Shown here piece by piece: positions 8,686 through 18,401 of a stretch of DNA of 64,000 nt; the first letter of the stretch is position 1; the number at the start of each line of letters is the position of its first letter. The notes below the pieces were generated by a model, which made no database searches, had not been told where the DNA came from, and was given only the letters and a program-made list of their open reading frames with translations. Location of the stretch: positions 124,001-188,000 of the forward strand of contig NZ_JACICC010000001.1 in the NCBI RefSeq assembly GCF_014195635.1. Reading direction: 5' to 3'. This DNA comes from Pseudochelatococcus contaminans (GTDB lineage: Bacteria > Pseudomonadota > Alphaproteobacteria > Rhizobiales > Beijerinckiaceae). The position numbers and the translations under genes are program-made.

Positions 8686-9936
8686 TCAGTTATCGCCCTC
8701 CGCTGTCTGGCCGGGCAAGGCGCGACCCCATCCGCCAAGAACCAGACCTTCGATTTCCCGATTGACGGCGTCCAACGACTCCATCGCCCGATCATATGTC
8801 GAGCGAGTCAGATTCTCTCGGCCGATTTCGTAGAGTGTCTGCTTCGTCAAGCCGGCATCGGAGACAGCGGCCGACTTCACCATCGGGCTCGTCAAAACAT
8901 GATCGCCAAAGAGATTGCGCAGCAATGCCACCACTTTGGTCTGCGGCGCGTCCTGTGGCTCGTAACGGGTGATGAGATAGCGGATAAAATCGTAATCGAG
9001 ACTCGCACCAACCTCGCGCACCACGCTGAGAAGATCGTGAGTCATGAGCAGAAACTGGCTCATGGACGCGATGTCGAGCATCTGCGGATGAACGGTGATG
9101 ATCATCGCCGTCGCAGCACATAGCCCGCTGAGCGTCAAAAAGCCGAGATGCGGCGGGCAGTCGATGACAACGATATCGTATTGATCGGCAACGTCGTCCA
9201 ATGCCCGAGCGATACGCGTATAAAAAATACCCTCGGCACCCTGCACGCCCGATGCCAGAGCGCGCGGCGTGTCGTGCTCGAACTCCATCAATTCGAGGTT
9301 GCCGGGGACGAGATCCAGCCCGTCAAAATGCGTTGGCCGCACAACGTCCCTGAGCGGGCGCACCTGATCATCATAGCGGATGGCAGCATATAACGTATCG
9401 TTGGCCTTGACGTCGATCTCCGGCATGACACCAAAAAGGGCCGACAAACTCGCCTGCGGATCGAGATCCACCGCCAAAACCCGGTAGCCGTGCAGAGCAA
9501 GATACTGAGCCAGATGCGCTGCCGTCGTTGTCTTGCCGGAACCGCCCTTGAAGTTGGTAACAGCCAAAACCTGCAAATGGTCATTATCCCGGCGGTGAGG
9601 CAACAAAGCCCGTGGATCGTGCCCACGCAGACTTTCCGCCAGCAAGCGGCGCAGTTCGTTGACTTGTCCCAGCGAGTAGAGTCGACGGCCATTCGCCGAT
9701 ACATGAGGCATCGGTCCCTCATCCGCCAGCGACAGCTTCCGCAGTGTCGAATCGGAGACGCCGATCAACCGCGCCGTTTCACCAGATGTAAACCGACGCA
9801 GGGTCTTGCGTGATGTCGGCGGAAACAGCGCATCGCTCATCGCCTGAAGCTGGCTGCTGAGCAGTTCAGCATGTTCGCCGATCGTCACGTCGACAGCCGT
9901 CCCATGCGGGCGTGTATTGGTTTGAAAATGTGTCAT
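8686..9936 (-). CDS. repA: RepA-type partition ATPase (ParA)
   Basis: A 416-residue ParA of the repABC RepA type. An N-terminal regulatory region carries a MerR-like helix-turn-helix (FTSGETARLIGVSDSTLRKL, about residues 49-68). The ATPase has the deviant Walker A motif KGGSGKTT (130-137), VDLDPQASLSALFG, and VIDCPPHLGFLT. LDLVPGNLELMEFEHDTPRA is typical of RepA. It moves RepB-parS complexes and usually represses its own operon. It lies upstream of repB with a 127-bp gap holding the parS-like site, and a strong hairpin precedes its start codon. Confidence 0.95.
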   Translation of the reverse strand: MTHFQTNTRPHGTAVDVTIGEHAELLSSQLQAMSDALFPPTSRKTLRRFTSGETARLIGVSDSTLRKLSLADEGPMPHVSANGRRLYSLGQVNELRRLLAESLRGHDPRALLPHRRDNDHLQVLAVTNFKGGSGKTTTAAHLAQYLALHGYRVLAVDLDPQASLSALFGVMPEIDVKANDTLYAAIRYDDQVRPLRDVVRPTHFDGLDLVPGNLELMEFEHDTPRALASGVQGAEGIFYTRIARALDDVADQYDIVVIDCPPHLGFLTLSGLCAATAMIITVHPQMLDIASMSQFLLMTHDLLSVVREVGASLDYDFIRYLITRYEPQDAPQTKVVALLRNLFGDHVLTSPMVKSAAVSDAGLTKQTLYEIGRENLTRSTYDRAMESLDAVNREIEGLVLGGWGRALPGQTAEGDN

Positions 9937-9946
9937 TGCCGATCTG

Positions 9947-9989
9947 TCATCACGGTTTTTATCCCGTATGCGGGAAACTTCCGTGATGA
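9947..9989 (-). promoter_or_regulatory. Nested inverted repeat just upstream of repA
   Basis: TCATCACGG (9947-9955) pairs with CCGTGATGA (981-989 in the same block, 9981-9989). Inside lies CCCG-TATG-CGGG (9963-9974). The structure ends 10 bp before the repA start codon, so it could be the operator for RepA autorepression or a hairpin in the mRNA leader. Confidence 0.5.
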
Positions 9990-10072
9990 TAGCAAATTTT
10001 TCCCATAACGCTATCGATATCTTCCGATTCGCTGAAAAGCCCGATCACGCCATCGCTGTCACGCTTTACAGG

Positions 10073-10135
10073 CGTGATAACGCAAAATGACCCGCATCCA
10101 GTTCAGTCGGATGCGGGTCATTTTGCGTTATCACG
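10073..10135. repeat. 27-bp perfect inverted repeat between rep and repA
   Basis: The arms at 10073-10099 and 10109-10135 are perfectly complementary over 27 bp, with a 9-nt loop. It lies 50 bp after the rep stop codon and about 140 bp before the repA start. A smaller hairpin, TCACGC (10059-10064) with GCGTGA (10072-10077), shares bases with its left arm, so the two cannot form together. It may be a terminator for rep, an antitermination switch or a protein-binding dyad. Confidence 0.75.
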
Positions 10136-10185
10136 GAAAAAAGTCGTCTGGAGCGCCACTGAATTCTGTGGCGTATCAGAAAGCG

Positions 10186-11178
10186 TTAAACTGCAATCTG
10201 GAACGGAAGTTCGATCTGTTCCTGCTCGATCTTACGCGGAAGTGCATGTTTGTAGTGATAGCGGCGAATCTTCCGCTTGCCCGCACCGAGCAACTCGATT
10301 GTCCACTCTTTCAGGCCGCCTGCCCGGACCATATCGTCAAAAGCCTGTCGGCAATCCTTGCGAAATTGCGACCGCGTCGAATCGGTCTCGCGTTCGCCGT
10401 AAACTTCACGATCGACGAGGCTTGCCAACATCGTTTCATCGACAAACAGGTGCGTCGGCTTGGAATCGATGTAGGGCCAGAATGATTTCGCATAATCGGA
10501 CTTGAGTGCGAATTGCACTTCGGCATTGAGCGAAACGAGGTTTTTGGTGCGAAAAGCCGCCAAAACCCCCCGTCCGAAACGAACTTTTACCTTGCTGTCG
10601 AGGTTAACGCCATCCCACTCCACCGTGTCGATGATACCCGTGATCATACCGCGACCACCCAAGCGACCGCGATGCAGTTTCTCCATGATCTGGTCGGGAT
10701 TGCCCTCGTAGATCGTAATGACGACCTGGCGCAAGTCCTGAAAAACCTGCTTTTGCGTCAAAAGGTTATTGACGTGCTGCGTTAATCCTTGAGCCTTCAG
10801 CAACTCACGCCACGTGGTCACCACCTCGATCACCTCGAAGTGCGTGGGCACGCCATGCAAGGTTCCGTTCAGCGGAGCATCGGGGTTTGGAATGCGCAAG
10901 GTCGCCATCCGCTCCTTGAGGCGGAACAGCGCATAGATGACATCCCGATGCAAACTCCCCAGTTCGCCCCCGCGGACCTGAACAACGGACTGTCCTGGAA
11001 CATAGAAAATCCGCTCAATGTTCGAGTCGATGATGCCGCGGCGCTTGGGCGCGAAAGCGGATGTCCGTGTCAGCTTCGCCGGCACAGGAGCCGGGTTGCG
11101 CCGGCCGCGCCTGTTTTGGCGGGTGCGGCGGTCGCGCTCAAGGCGCTTGCGCTCAACTTCGCTGAGTTCCCCGGTCAT
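10186..11178 (-). CDS. Plasmid-type replication initiator protein
   Basis: A 330-residue protein starting with a very basic, Arg-rich N-terminus (ERKRLERDRRTRQNRRGRR). The middle (GIIDSNIERIFYVPGQSV, LHGVPTHFEVIEVVTTWREL) and the late stretch LNAEVQFALKSDYAKSFWPY followed by HLFVDETMLASLV look like the winged-helix initiators of alphaproteobacterial plasmids. It does not look like RepC. Its position upstream of repA-repB and next to an iteron array supports the call. I cannot assign the exact family. The ATG at 11178 has GGAGG five bases upstream. A longer frame begins at a GTG inside iteron 1 and is less likely. Confidence 0.8.
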   Translation of the reverse strand: MTGELSEVERKRLERDRRTRQNRRGRRNPAPVPAKLTRTSAFAPKRRGIIDSNIERIFYVPGQSVVQVRGGELGSLHRDVIYALFRLKERMATLRIPNPDAPLNGTLHGVPTHFEVIEVVTTWRELLKAQGLTQHVNNLLTQKQVFQDLRQVVITIYEGNPDQIMEKLHRGRLGGRGMITGIIDTVEWDGVNLDSKVKVRFGRGVLAAFRTKNLVSLNAEVQFALKSDYAKSFWPYIDSKPTHLFVDETMLASLVDREVYGERETDSTRSQFRKDCRQAFDDMVRAGGLKEWTIELLGAGKRKIRRYHYKHALPRKIEQEQIELPFQIAV

Positions 11179-12487
11179 GTCATCCTCCGCGCTACCGCGA
11201 CGAGACCCGATCATCGATCCCGGGTCACCAACGCCGTGAGCATTGGCGGGATACCCCCTCGCCGTCAAGCAAACGGGAATAGCGGTCACGGAAAACCCCC
11301 GTTTTCAACAGCCCCGCAATTCGGAATAGCGGTCACACTAACCGTAATTGCAGCCCCGCAAACAGGAATGGCGGTCACGGGAATCGGAATAGCAGTCACG
11401 GAAAGCCGGAACGCTGGTCACGGAAACGGCTTATAACCCATTGAAATATCTCAATCAGACACAGACGACTCTTTTTAAAGGATTCATATTAAGGATAATT
11501 TCTAAAGACAGGCCGCCTCAAGAAACCGCTCACTCATCGGCTATCATCGTGCATGACTGAGCAGTGAAGAAAAACAAACAAACTGGCTCTTCGCAAAAGA
11601 GAACAGCAAATGTCAATGTTCGTGCATTAGCCGTAACAGATTGTAAAAAAACACTAATCTTTGGAATGGCGGTCACGGAATCACTGGCAGAGCAGAGCAC
11701 GATTCGGCGCTAACGAGAGTCACGCGGCAAAATAGCTCTCATCGATTTCATATTTATATCAATGAGATAGATCGGAACAGCGATCACGGAAACAAGACGC
11801 TATATCCAGAAACTGCCCTTTTTATCGACAGGTTTCGACGGTCCAAAAAGCAACTGGCTCGATAAGAGGGCTTAGGCCTCATTTTCTCCCCGTGATTCTT
11901 TAGGTCATTGTTTTATAAACAGAAAATTCGGAATGGCGGTCAGGAAACATCCATAACGATGTCAGATTCCGTGATTTTTCCGGGTGGCCGATTTGCACGC
12001 AAACCAGAATCAGCCTCAGATCGCCCGGCAAAATACAGGTTCCCTTTCCAAAAGGTTAACAAAAGCGACAACACGGTGATGCTGAACGTGAAATGATGTA
12101 ATGGTTTGATATCAAACGATAATAAATGAACTGCGTTTGGGAATGGCGGTCACGGAATCGTATCGTGAATCGTGCGTCTGTTCTGCATCCATATATATAC
12201 CGTGTAGACGCTGGATCGGGTTCCTGCGGGAATAGCAGCCACGGAATCCAACTCGCCCGTGCGCATAGATATCGAACCGCTGAGAGACTATGCCGTAAGA
12301 CCCTTACTTTTCATGCATACCTAAGCATTCGACAAACCTTTCGAAGCTATGCGGATGGGCTGTTTATTATAACTATTACAATGAAATAGAAGAACTTAAT
12401 CATTTACATTTAGCCATCAAGCGTTCAATAGGTATTGTTCCTTATATAAAAACGTTTCCGATGAAACACGACCGTTGAGGTTTACCC
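11179..12487. other. Putative replication origin region, no genes
   Basis: A 1.3-kb gap between rep and irr, visibly richer in A and T than its surroundings, especially 11430-11500 and 12300-12480. It holds the iteron array. No perfect DnaA box (TTATCCACA) was seen. TTATAAACA near 11912 differs at two places. Frames of 60-90 codons inside it contain iterons and resemble nothing known. The promoter of irr should lie in the last 100 bp. Confidence 0.6.
11276..12248. repeat. Iteron array upstream of the replication initiator
   Basis: Ten direct copies of a 20-bp unit near GGAATAGCGGTCACGGAAAC, all in one orientation. They are at 11276-11295, 11323-11342, 11365-11384, 11386-11405, 11408-11427, 11663-11682, 11774-11793, 11930-11948, 12140-12159 and 12229-12248. 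The first five are clustered and the rest are spread out. Spacing is irregular. Such direct repeats upstream of a plasmid rep gene usually bind the initiator. Confidence 0.85.
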
Positions 12488-13042
12488 ATGTCAAGCCCCT
12501 TCCGCGCGATGGCGCTTCGCGGTGTTCCTGTTCACACCGATCCTGAGACTCTCGTCCAAAACGTTACCAGTCCGGTTAAAACGGGCTGCGGCTTCCATAA
12601 CGTTCGCGAAATTCTCCGTTCGGCTGGACTGCGGCCGACGAGGCAGCGCGTGATGCTTGGATGGCTGCTCTTTGGCCGCGGGCACCGTCATGTCACAGCC
12701 GAAATGCTTTATGATGAAGCCTGCGAGGCCAGAATCAGCGTCTCACTGGCCACCGTTTATAATACTCTGCATCAGTTCCGCGAGGCTTCGCTGCTGCGTC
12801 AGCTGGCTGTCGATGGCACCAAGAGCTATTTCGACACCAATGTGGCTGAGCACCATCACTTCTTCCTGGAAGATGAGCAGATGCTTGTCGATGTTCCGGA
12901 TGGCCTGATCACCATCGGTGAGGTTCCGGAGGCGCCAGAGGGTTCCGAGGTTGTCTGCGTCGAGGTTATTGTACGGCTGCGCCGCAAAAACACGCGCGCG
13001 AAATCCTCGCAGCAGGCATCTCAGCAACTCACTGAAGCATGA
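12488..13042 (+). CDS. irr: Irr-type iron response regulator (Fur family)
   Basis: A 184-residue Fur-family repressor. The winged helix covers about residues 45-110 (ILRSAGLRPTRQRVMLGWLL, VSLATVYNTLHQFREASLL). It is called Irr because of the HHHFFLEDE segment, where Irr proteins carry their heme/metal histidines, and the terminal basic tail. Irr integrates heme status and represses or activates iron genes in alphaproteobacteria. At residues 33-38 it reads GCGFHN where Bradyrhizobium Irr has the heme regulatory motif GCPWHD, so the Cys is kept but the Pro is lost. Start ATG follows GAGG. The TonB-like gene overlaps its stop codon. Confidence 0.9.
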   Translation: MSSPFRAMALRGVPVHTDPETLVQNVTSPVKTGCGFHNVREILRSAGLRPTRQRVMLGWLLFGRGHRHVTAEMLYDEACEARISVSLATVYNTLHQFREASLLRQLAVDGTKSYFDTNVAEHHHFFLEDEQMLVDVPDGLITIGEVPEAPEGSEVVCVEVIVRLRRKNTRAKSSQQASQQLTEA

Positions 13043-13491
13043 TGCGTTTGCCGACACGAAGGACAGTTGCCCTGCCGGGCATGTTTCTGAGTTTTGGCCT
13101 GCTGGTAATGACCGCAGGCCAATTGGCGCTCGTACATAGCGCTGCGGCGCAAACTGTCCAGAACGATGAAAAGGTCGAGCCGCCTCGTCCGGTTCCCGGC
13201 GATGTCATGCGGCATTGGCCCGCCTACCCTGATGATGCACGTGCTGCGGGACAGGAAGGCACCGTCGTTGTCCAGTTGCGCGTAACAGCCTCCGGAGCGC
13301 CAGAGGATATCGTTGTTCTGAACAGTAGCTCGGTGGTGTCGCTCGACGTTGCCGCTGTGGCCGCCGTCAGTCGCTGGCGTTTCGAGCCGGGCAAGCGCGG
13401 GGGCGTTGCGCAGGATATGACTGTGTCCCTGCCGATTCGGTTCTCGCTGCCTGACGAAGAACAACAACAGCCAAACAGCAAGCAGCCTTGA
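13039..13491 (+). CDS. TonB C-terminal-domain periplasmic protein
   Basis: A 150-residue protein. An N-terminal signal or anchor (LSFGLLVMTAGQLALVHSAAA) is followed after 35 residues by a TonB C-terminal fold: YPDDARAAGQEGTVVVQLRV, VLNSSSVVSLDVAAVAAVSRWRF, PIRFSLP. Unlike true TonB it lacks the long Pro-rich periplasm-spanning segment and has only PPRPVPGDV, so it may not reach an outer-membrane receptor alone. It overlaps the irr stop (ATGATG, start 13039 or 13042), which ties it to iron control. No ExbB/ExbD lies beside it. Confidence 0.75.
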   Translation: MMRLPTRRTVALPGMFLSFGLLVMTAGQLALVHSAAAQTVQNDEKVEPPRPVPGDVMRHWPAYPDDARAAGQEGTVVVQLRVTASGAPEDIVVLNSSSVVSLDVAAVAAVSRWRFEPGKRGGVAQDMTVSLPIRFSLPDEEQQQPNSKQP

Positions 13492-13494
13492 GAG

Positions 13495-13522
13495 CCCGCA
13501 CCAGATCGATGGCGCGGGTTGA
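13495..13522. terminator. Inverted repeat between convergent genes
   Basis: AGCCCGCACC and GGCGCGGGTT form a stem with one mismatch around a short loop. It fills the 33-bp gap between the TonB-like gene and the sigma-54 activator, which converge here, so it could serve both strands. Confidence 0.4.
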
Positions 13523-13524
13523 TG

Positions 13525-15462
13525 TTATTGCCGCGTGATCGATCGCTGCAAATGCCGATACAAGGTGCTGCGATTGATGCCGAGTTTTCGTGCCGCCATC
13601 GATATATTGCCGCGAGCCTCCTCAAGCGCACTCCTAATCACGTCTTGCGTATGATGCTGGAGCAATCCGCGGTCAGTCTGCTCGCTGTCCAAGCGGAGCG
13701 TTGATGGTGTGCGCAGCGCCTGCGGCAGGCATTGTTCCAGCGACATCTGGTTGGCACCTCCCAACGCCGCCAATGCGCGTAGTGCGCCGACAAGCTCTCG
13801 ATAATTGCCCGGCCATTCATAAGCGGCGAGCCTGTCGCGAACGTCCACGGGCAGGCGTGTCTGTCCACGGGACACCTCAGCCCATAACCGCTCGATCAAT
13901 AGCCTTCTGTCAACACGCTCACGCAGCGGTGAGAGCGTGATAGTGAATTGCGCCAGCCGGTAATAGAGATCGTCCCTGAAGCGGCTCTCCCTGCTCAGTT
14001 CGCTCAAATCCTGGTTGGTGGCGCTGATGATGCGTATATCCAGCGGCACCGGGCGACCGCCGCCCAGCGGCATCACCTGCCGGTCTTGCAGCACGCGCAG
14101 CAGCCGCGATTGAAGCGGTAATGGCATATCGCCGATTTCATCAAGGAACAGCAGGCCCCCATTCGCCTCGCGCAACAGTCCCCGCGCGCCATTCTTGCGG
14201 GCGCCGGTGAAAGCGCCCTCCTCGTGGCCGAAAAGCTCGGATTCGATCAGGCTTTCCGGAATTGCCGCGCAGTTGATTGCAATGAACGGTTTGTCCGCCC
14301 GGCTGCTGCATGCATGCACGGCGCGTGCAAAGGCTTCCTTGCCAGAGCCTGTCTCTCCCTGAACAAGCAGAGGAACATCCGCATCCACGAGGCGCACGGC
14401 ATGGTTGAGGCTGACGGTCGCGTGAGAATCGAACCACGGCTTGGGCCATGGAATCGGTTCCGTGACCGCAGTTCCCGAATCATGAGCGCTTCCGTCCGCT
14501 GATATTGGCTCCGGTTCCGGTTCAGCGGCACCCGGAATGGCGGTCGGAACAACGCGGCCGCCGCGCAAGTGCAGGCGGCAATGAGCGATGCCATTATCGC
14601 GGAAACGCAGTGAATTGCCAAAGACATAACCGGGAGAAGGCGCATCGAATATATCGCTGAAACGCGTGTGCCCGATATCGCCCCATTCACGGGCGATGCT
14701 TTTCAAGCCATAGCGGTTCGCCGCAACGAGGCGGTCGCCGTCGAATACGAGAATGCACTCACGCGCTGTTCCCAGCAGCGACGGATCTGTATGAAAGCGC
14801 ACGACGTCGAGATCATTGAAGGCGTCGTTGAACAGCCGATGTTCAACCTGATCGATGATGAGACGCACCATCGATAACGTGGCGGGCGGCATTGCGCTGG
14901 CGTGGCTGGACAGGTCCAGCACTCCCATGATCGTGCCGGTGGGGTCGAAAATGGGGGCAGCCGCGCAACTCATGTCACGATGAGGCTCGTGGAAGTGCTC
15001 CCCGCCACGCACCATCACTGGCCGGCGCTCATGGATCGCGGTGCCGATGGCGTTTGTGCCGATCGATGCCTCGCTCCACACCACGCCGGGACGCAGCGCC
15101 ATGGTGGCCGCCTTACCGGCGAATCCGACATCTCCCTCCGCGTCAAGTACCGTTCCTTCCGGATCCGACAGCACGACGATGCCGCCTGTGGCGCGTGCCC
15201 CGCGTAGCAGTGTTTGAAGCTCCATTCGGTAAAGACGGCGCAGCAGCTCATGCTGCTCTTTTCTCTCCCGTAGGTTGCGGGCTTCGAGCGGTTCGAACAC
15301 CGGCGGTCGAGCCGTATCGTGGCCGAGCTGGGAACATCTGATCCATGATTTCAGGATCGTCGTGGAAACGAGCGCCTCTGGCACCTTGCGTTGAGAGAAA
15401 AACTGGTGACGTGCCGTGGTTACCTTATCCGGGGCATTGATTGCCCTTCTGTCCGCTGGCAT
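13525..15462 (-). CDS. Sigma-54-dependent activator, AcoR-like
   Basis: A 645-residue enhancer-binding protein. Its N-terminal GAF-type sensor (about residues 75-215) resembles AcoR. The AAA+ domain has Walker A GETGSGKE (369-376), the sigma-54 contact motif GAFTGA (416-421) and [10 protein letters not shown] (437-446). The C-terminal Fis-like helix-turn-helix reads [19 protein letters not shown]. It diverges from an aldehyde dehydrogenase gene with a -24/-12 promoter, its likely target. ATG 15462 has GAGGAAAC upstream. The linker at residues 300-340 is unusual: two copies of the rep iteron sequence lie in it, in opposite orientations. Confidence 0.9.
   Translation of the reverse strand: MPADRRAINAPDKVTTARHQFFSQRKVPEALVSTTILKSWIRCSQLGHDTARPPVFEPLEARNLRERKEQHELLRRLYRMELQTLLRGARATGGIVVLSDPEGTVLDAEGDVGFAGKAATMALRPGVVWSEASIGTNAIGTAIHERRPVMVRGGEHFHEPHRDMSCAAAPIFDPTGTIMGVLDLSSHASAMPPATLSMVRLIIDQVEHRLFNDAFNDLDVVRFHTDPSLLGTARECILVFDGDRLVAANRYGLKSIAREWGDIGHTRFSDIFDAPSPGYVFGNSLRFRDNGIAHCRLHLRGGRVVPTAIPGAAEPEPEPISADGSAHDSGTAVTEPIPWPKPWFDSHATVSLNHAVRLVDADVPLLVQGETGSGKEAFARAVHACSSRADKPFIAINCAAIPESLIESELFGHEEGAFTGARKNGARGLLREANGGLLFLDEIGDMPLPLQSRLLRVLQDRQVMPLGGGRPVPLDIRIISATNQDLSELSRESRFRDDLYYRLAQFTITLSPLRERVDRRLLIERLWAEVSRGQTRLPVDVRDRLAAYEWPGNYRELVGALRALAALGGANQMSLEQCLPQALRTPSTLRLDSEQTDRGLLQHHTQDVIRSALEEARGNISMAARKLGINRSTLYRHLQRSITRQ
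14456..14475 (-). repeat. Iteron-like copy inside the sigma-54 activator
   Basis: On the minus strand it reads GGAACTGCGGTCACGGAACC, 17 of 20 matching GGAATAGCGGTCACGGAAAC. It encodes part of the interdomain linker (GTAVTEP) of the activator. Confidence 0.65.
14534..14550 (+). repeat. Second iteron-like copy inside the sigma-54 activator
   Basis: GGAATGGCGGTCGGAAC matches the iteron with AC and the last base pair region shortened, as in array copy 8. It encodes VVPTAIP in the same linker, in the opposite orientation to the copy at 14456. Confidence 0.55.
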
Positions 15463-15660
15463 GGGGTTTCCTCTGAATAGTGTTGTTATTTGCCGCAACC
15501 CTCCGAATAAACATGATGCATTTTGCAACGGCTTTCCAGTGCAATCATTCACTGACCAGGCGAGTATCTTGGAAAGAATATTTCTAAATTGACGGACATT
15601 TGGCTTTATTTCCCACTTTGCTGCGCCGCAAAAACGAATTGTCGCGTCGCAAGGCAAAAG

Positions 15661-15677
15661 TTGGCACGGTGAATGCT
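15661..15677 (+). promoter_or_regulatory. Sigma-54 (-24/-12) promoter of the aldehyde dehydrogenase
   Basis: TTGGCACGGTGAATGCT matches the RpoN consensus YTGGCACGRNNNTTGCW at all defined places but one. Transcription should begin near 15688, which rules out the upstream ATGs of the frame and fixes the GTG at 15714. GGAGG lies at 15703-15707. Confidence 0.85.
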
Positions 15678-15713
15678 GCAATGACCACGGCTATAATATC
15701 CAGGAGGATCGCC

Positions 15714-17231
<1,518 letters not shown>

Positions 17232-17330
17232 GTGAATTGACGCGTCATCGGATGAAACCAATGGCCCGGCGAGACCTCATGCTCAGTCAAAGGTCCGGGG
17301 TCAGGCGACAAAAGACGAAAGGACAGGAAC

Positions 17331-18356
17331 ATGGCCAAGACGATGAAAGCTGCCGTTGTCAGGACGTTCGGCGAGAAACTGACGATCGATGAAGTGCCGG
17401 TACCGGAGCCGGGCCGGGGCCAGATTCAGGTCAAGATTGCCGCCTCCGGCGTCTGCCACACGGACCTCCACGCCGCAGATGGCGATTGGCCGGTAAAGCC
17501 CAATCCGCCGTTTATCCCGGGCCATGAAGGGGTCGGCTATGTCTCCGGGGTCGGGGCTGGCGTCAAGCATATCAAGGAGGGGGATCGTGTCGGTATCCCG
17601 TGGCTCTACACGGCTTGCGGATATTGTACTCACTGCCTCGGCGGCTGGGAAACGCTCTGCGAGGAACAGCAGAACACCGGCTATTCCGTGAATGGCGGCT
17701 TTGCCGATTATGTGGTGGCCGATCCGAACTATGTCGGCCATCTGCCGGACAATACCGACTTCATCGACATTGCTCCGATACTGTGCGCCGGTGTCACGGT
17801 CTACAAGGGGCTGAAGGTTACGGAAGCCAAGCCCGGTGACTGGGTGGTTATCTCCGGCATTGGCGGTCTTGGTCACATGGCTGTGCAATATGCCAAGGCC
17901 ATGGGGTTCAATGTCGCCGCCGTGGATATCAGCGACGACAAGCTTGCACTGGCGCAGCGCCTTGGCGCAACCTTGACGGTGAATGCGAAAAACGCCGATC
18001 CGGCTGCCGTTATCAAGAAAGAAATCGGCGGTGCGCACGGAGTTCTGGTGACGGCGGTGTCCAACATTGCCTTCGAGCAGGCTCTGGGCATGGTGCGCCG
18101 GGGTGGGACGATCTCGCTGAATGGCTTGCCGCCCGGCTCGTTCCCGCTGCCTATCTTCGGCATGGTGTTGAATGGCATTACGGTTCGCGGCTCGATTGTC
18201 GGTACGCGTCTTGATCTGCAGGAATCGCTGACATTTGCTGGCGAAGGCAAGGTGAAGGCGATTACCAGCACCGACAAGCTTGAAAACATCAATGCCATCT
18301 TTGACAGAATGAAGAAGGGTCAGATCGAAGGCCGCGTGGTCATCGATATGCAGTAA
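17331..18356 (+). CDS. adhP: Zinc-dependent alcohol dehydrogenase (AdhP/AdhA type)
   Basis: A 341-residue MDR alcohol dehydrogenase. Catalytic zinc ligands lie in SGVCHTDLH and PGHEGVGYV. The structural zinc lobe has four Cys in [15 protein letters not shown]. The Rossmann motif is [13 protein letters not shown]. Length and motifs match the ethanol-active AdhP/AdhA class, which reduces or oxidises short primary alcohols with NAD. It follows the aldehyde dehydrogenase on the same strand, so alcohol to acid is a natural joint pathway, probably driven by the same sigma-54 promoter. A strong hairpin follows it. Confidence 0.93.
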   Translation: MAKTMKAAVVRTFGEKLTIDEVPVPEPGRGQIQVKIAASGVCHTDLHAADGDWPVKPNPPFIPGHEGVGYVSGVGAGVKHIKEGDRVGIPWLYTACGYCTHCLGGWETLCEEQQNTGYSVNGGFADYVVADPNYVGHLPDNTDFIDIAPILCAGVTVYKGLKVTEAKPGDWVVISGIGGLGHMAVQYAKAMGFNVAAVDISDDKLALAQRLGATLTVNAKNADPAAVIKKEIGGAHGVLVTAVSNIAFEQALGMVRRGGTISLNGLPPGSFPLPIFGMVLNGITVRGSIVGTRLDLQESLTFAGEGKVKAITSTDKLENINAIFDRMKKGQIEGRVVIDMQ

Positions 18357-18368
18357 TCGACATCGCGG

Positions 18369-18401
18369 CAACGGGCGGGCACCGGCAGGGCTCGCCCGTT
18401 G
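18369..18401. terminator. Hairpin between adhP and entD
   Basis: CAACGGGCG (18369-18377) pairs with CGCCCGTTG (18393-18401) around a 15-nt loop. The genes converge here, so it may end both transcripts. The T content is low. Confidence 0.55.

Noticed and set aside
11276-12248. CRISPR-like direct repeats
   Set aside because: Spacing ranges from 1 to over 200 bp, there are no uniform spacers and no cas genes; the rep context fits iterons.
13750-13765. Third parS-like 16-mer, GTTGGCACCTCCCAAC
   Set aside because: It differs from the perfect site at two places and breaks symmetry inside the arms. It lies in the sigma-54 activator gene and could be chance, so I do not annotate it.
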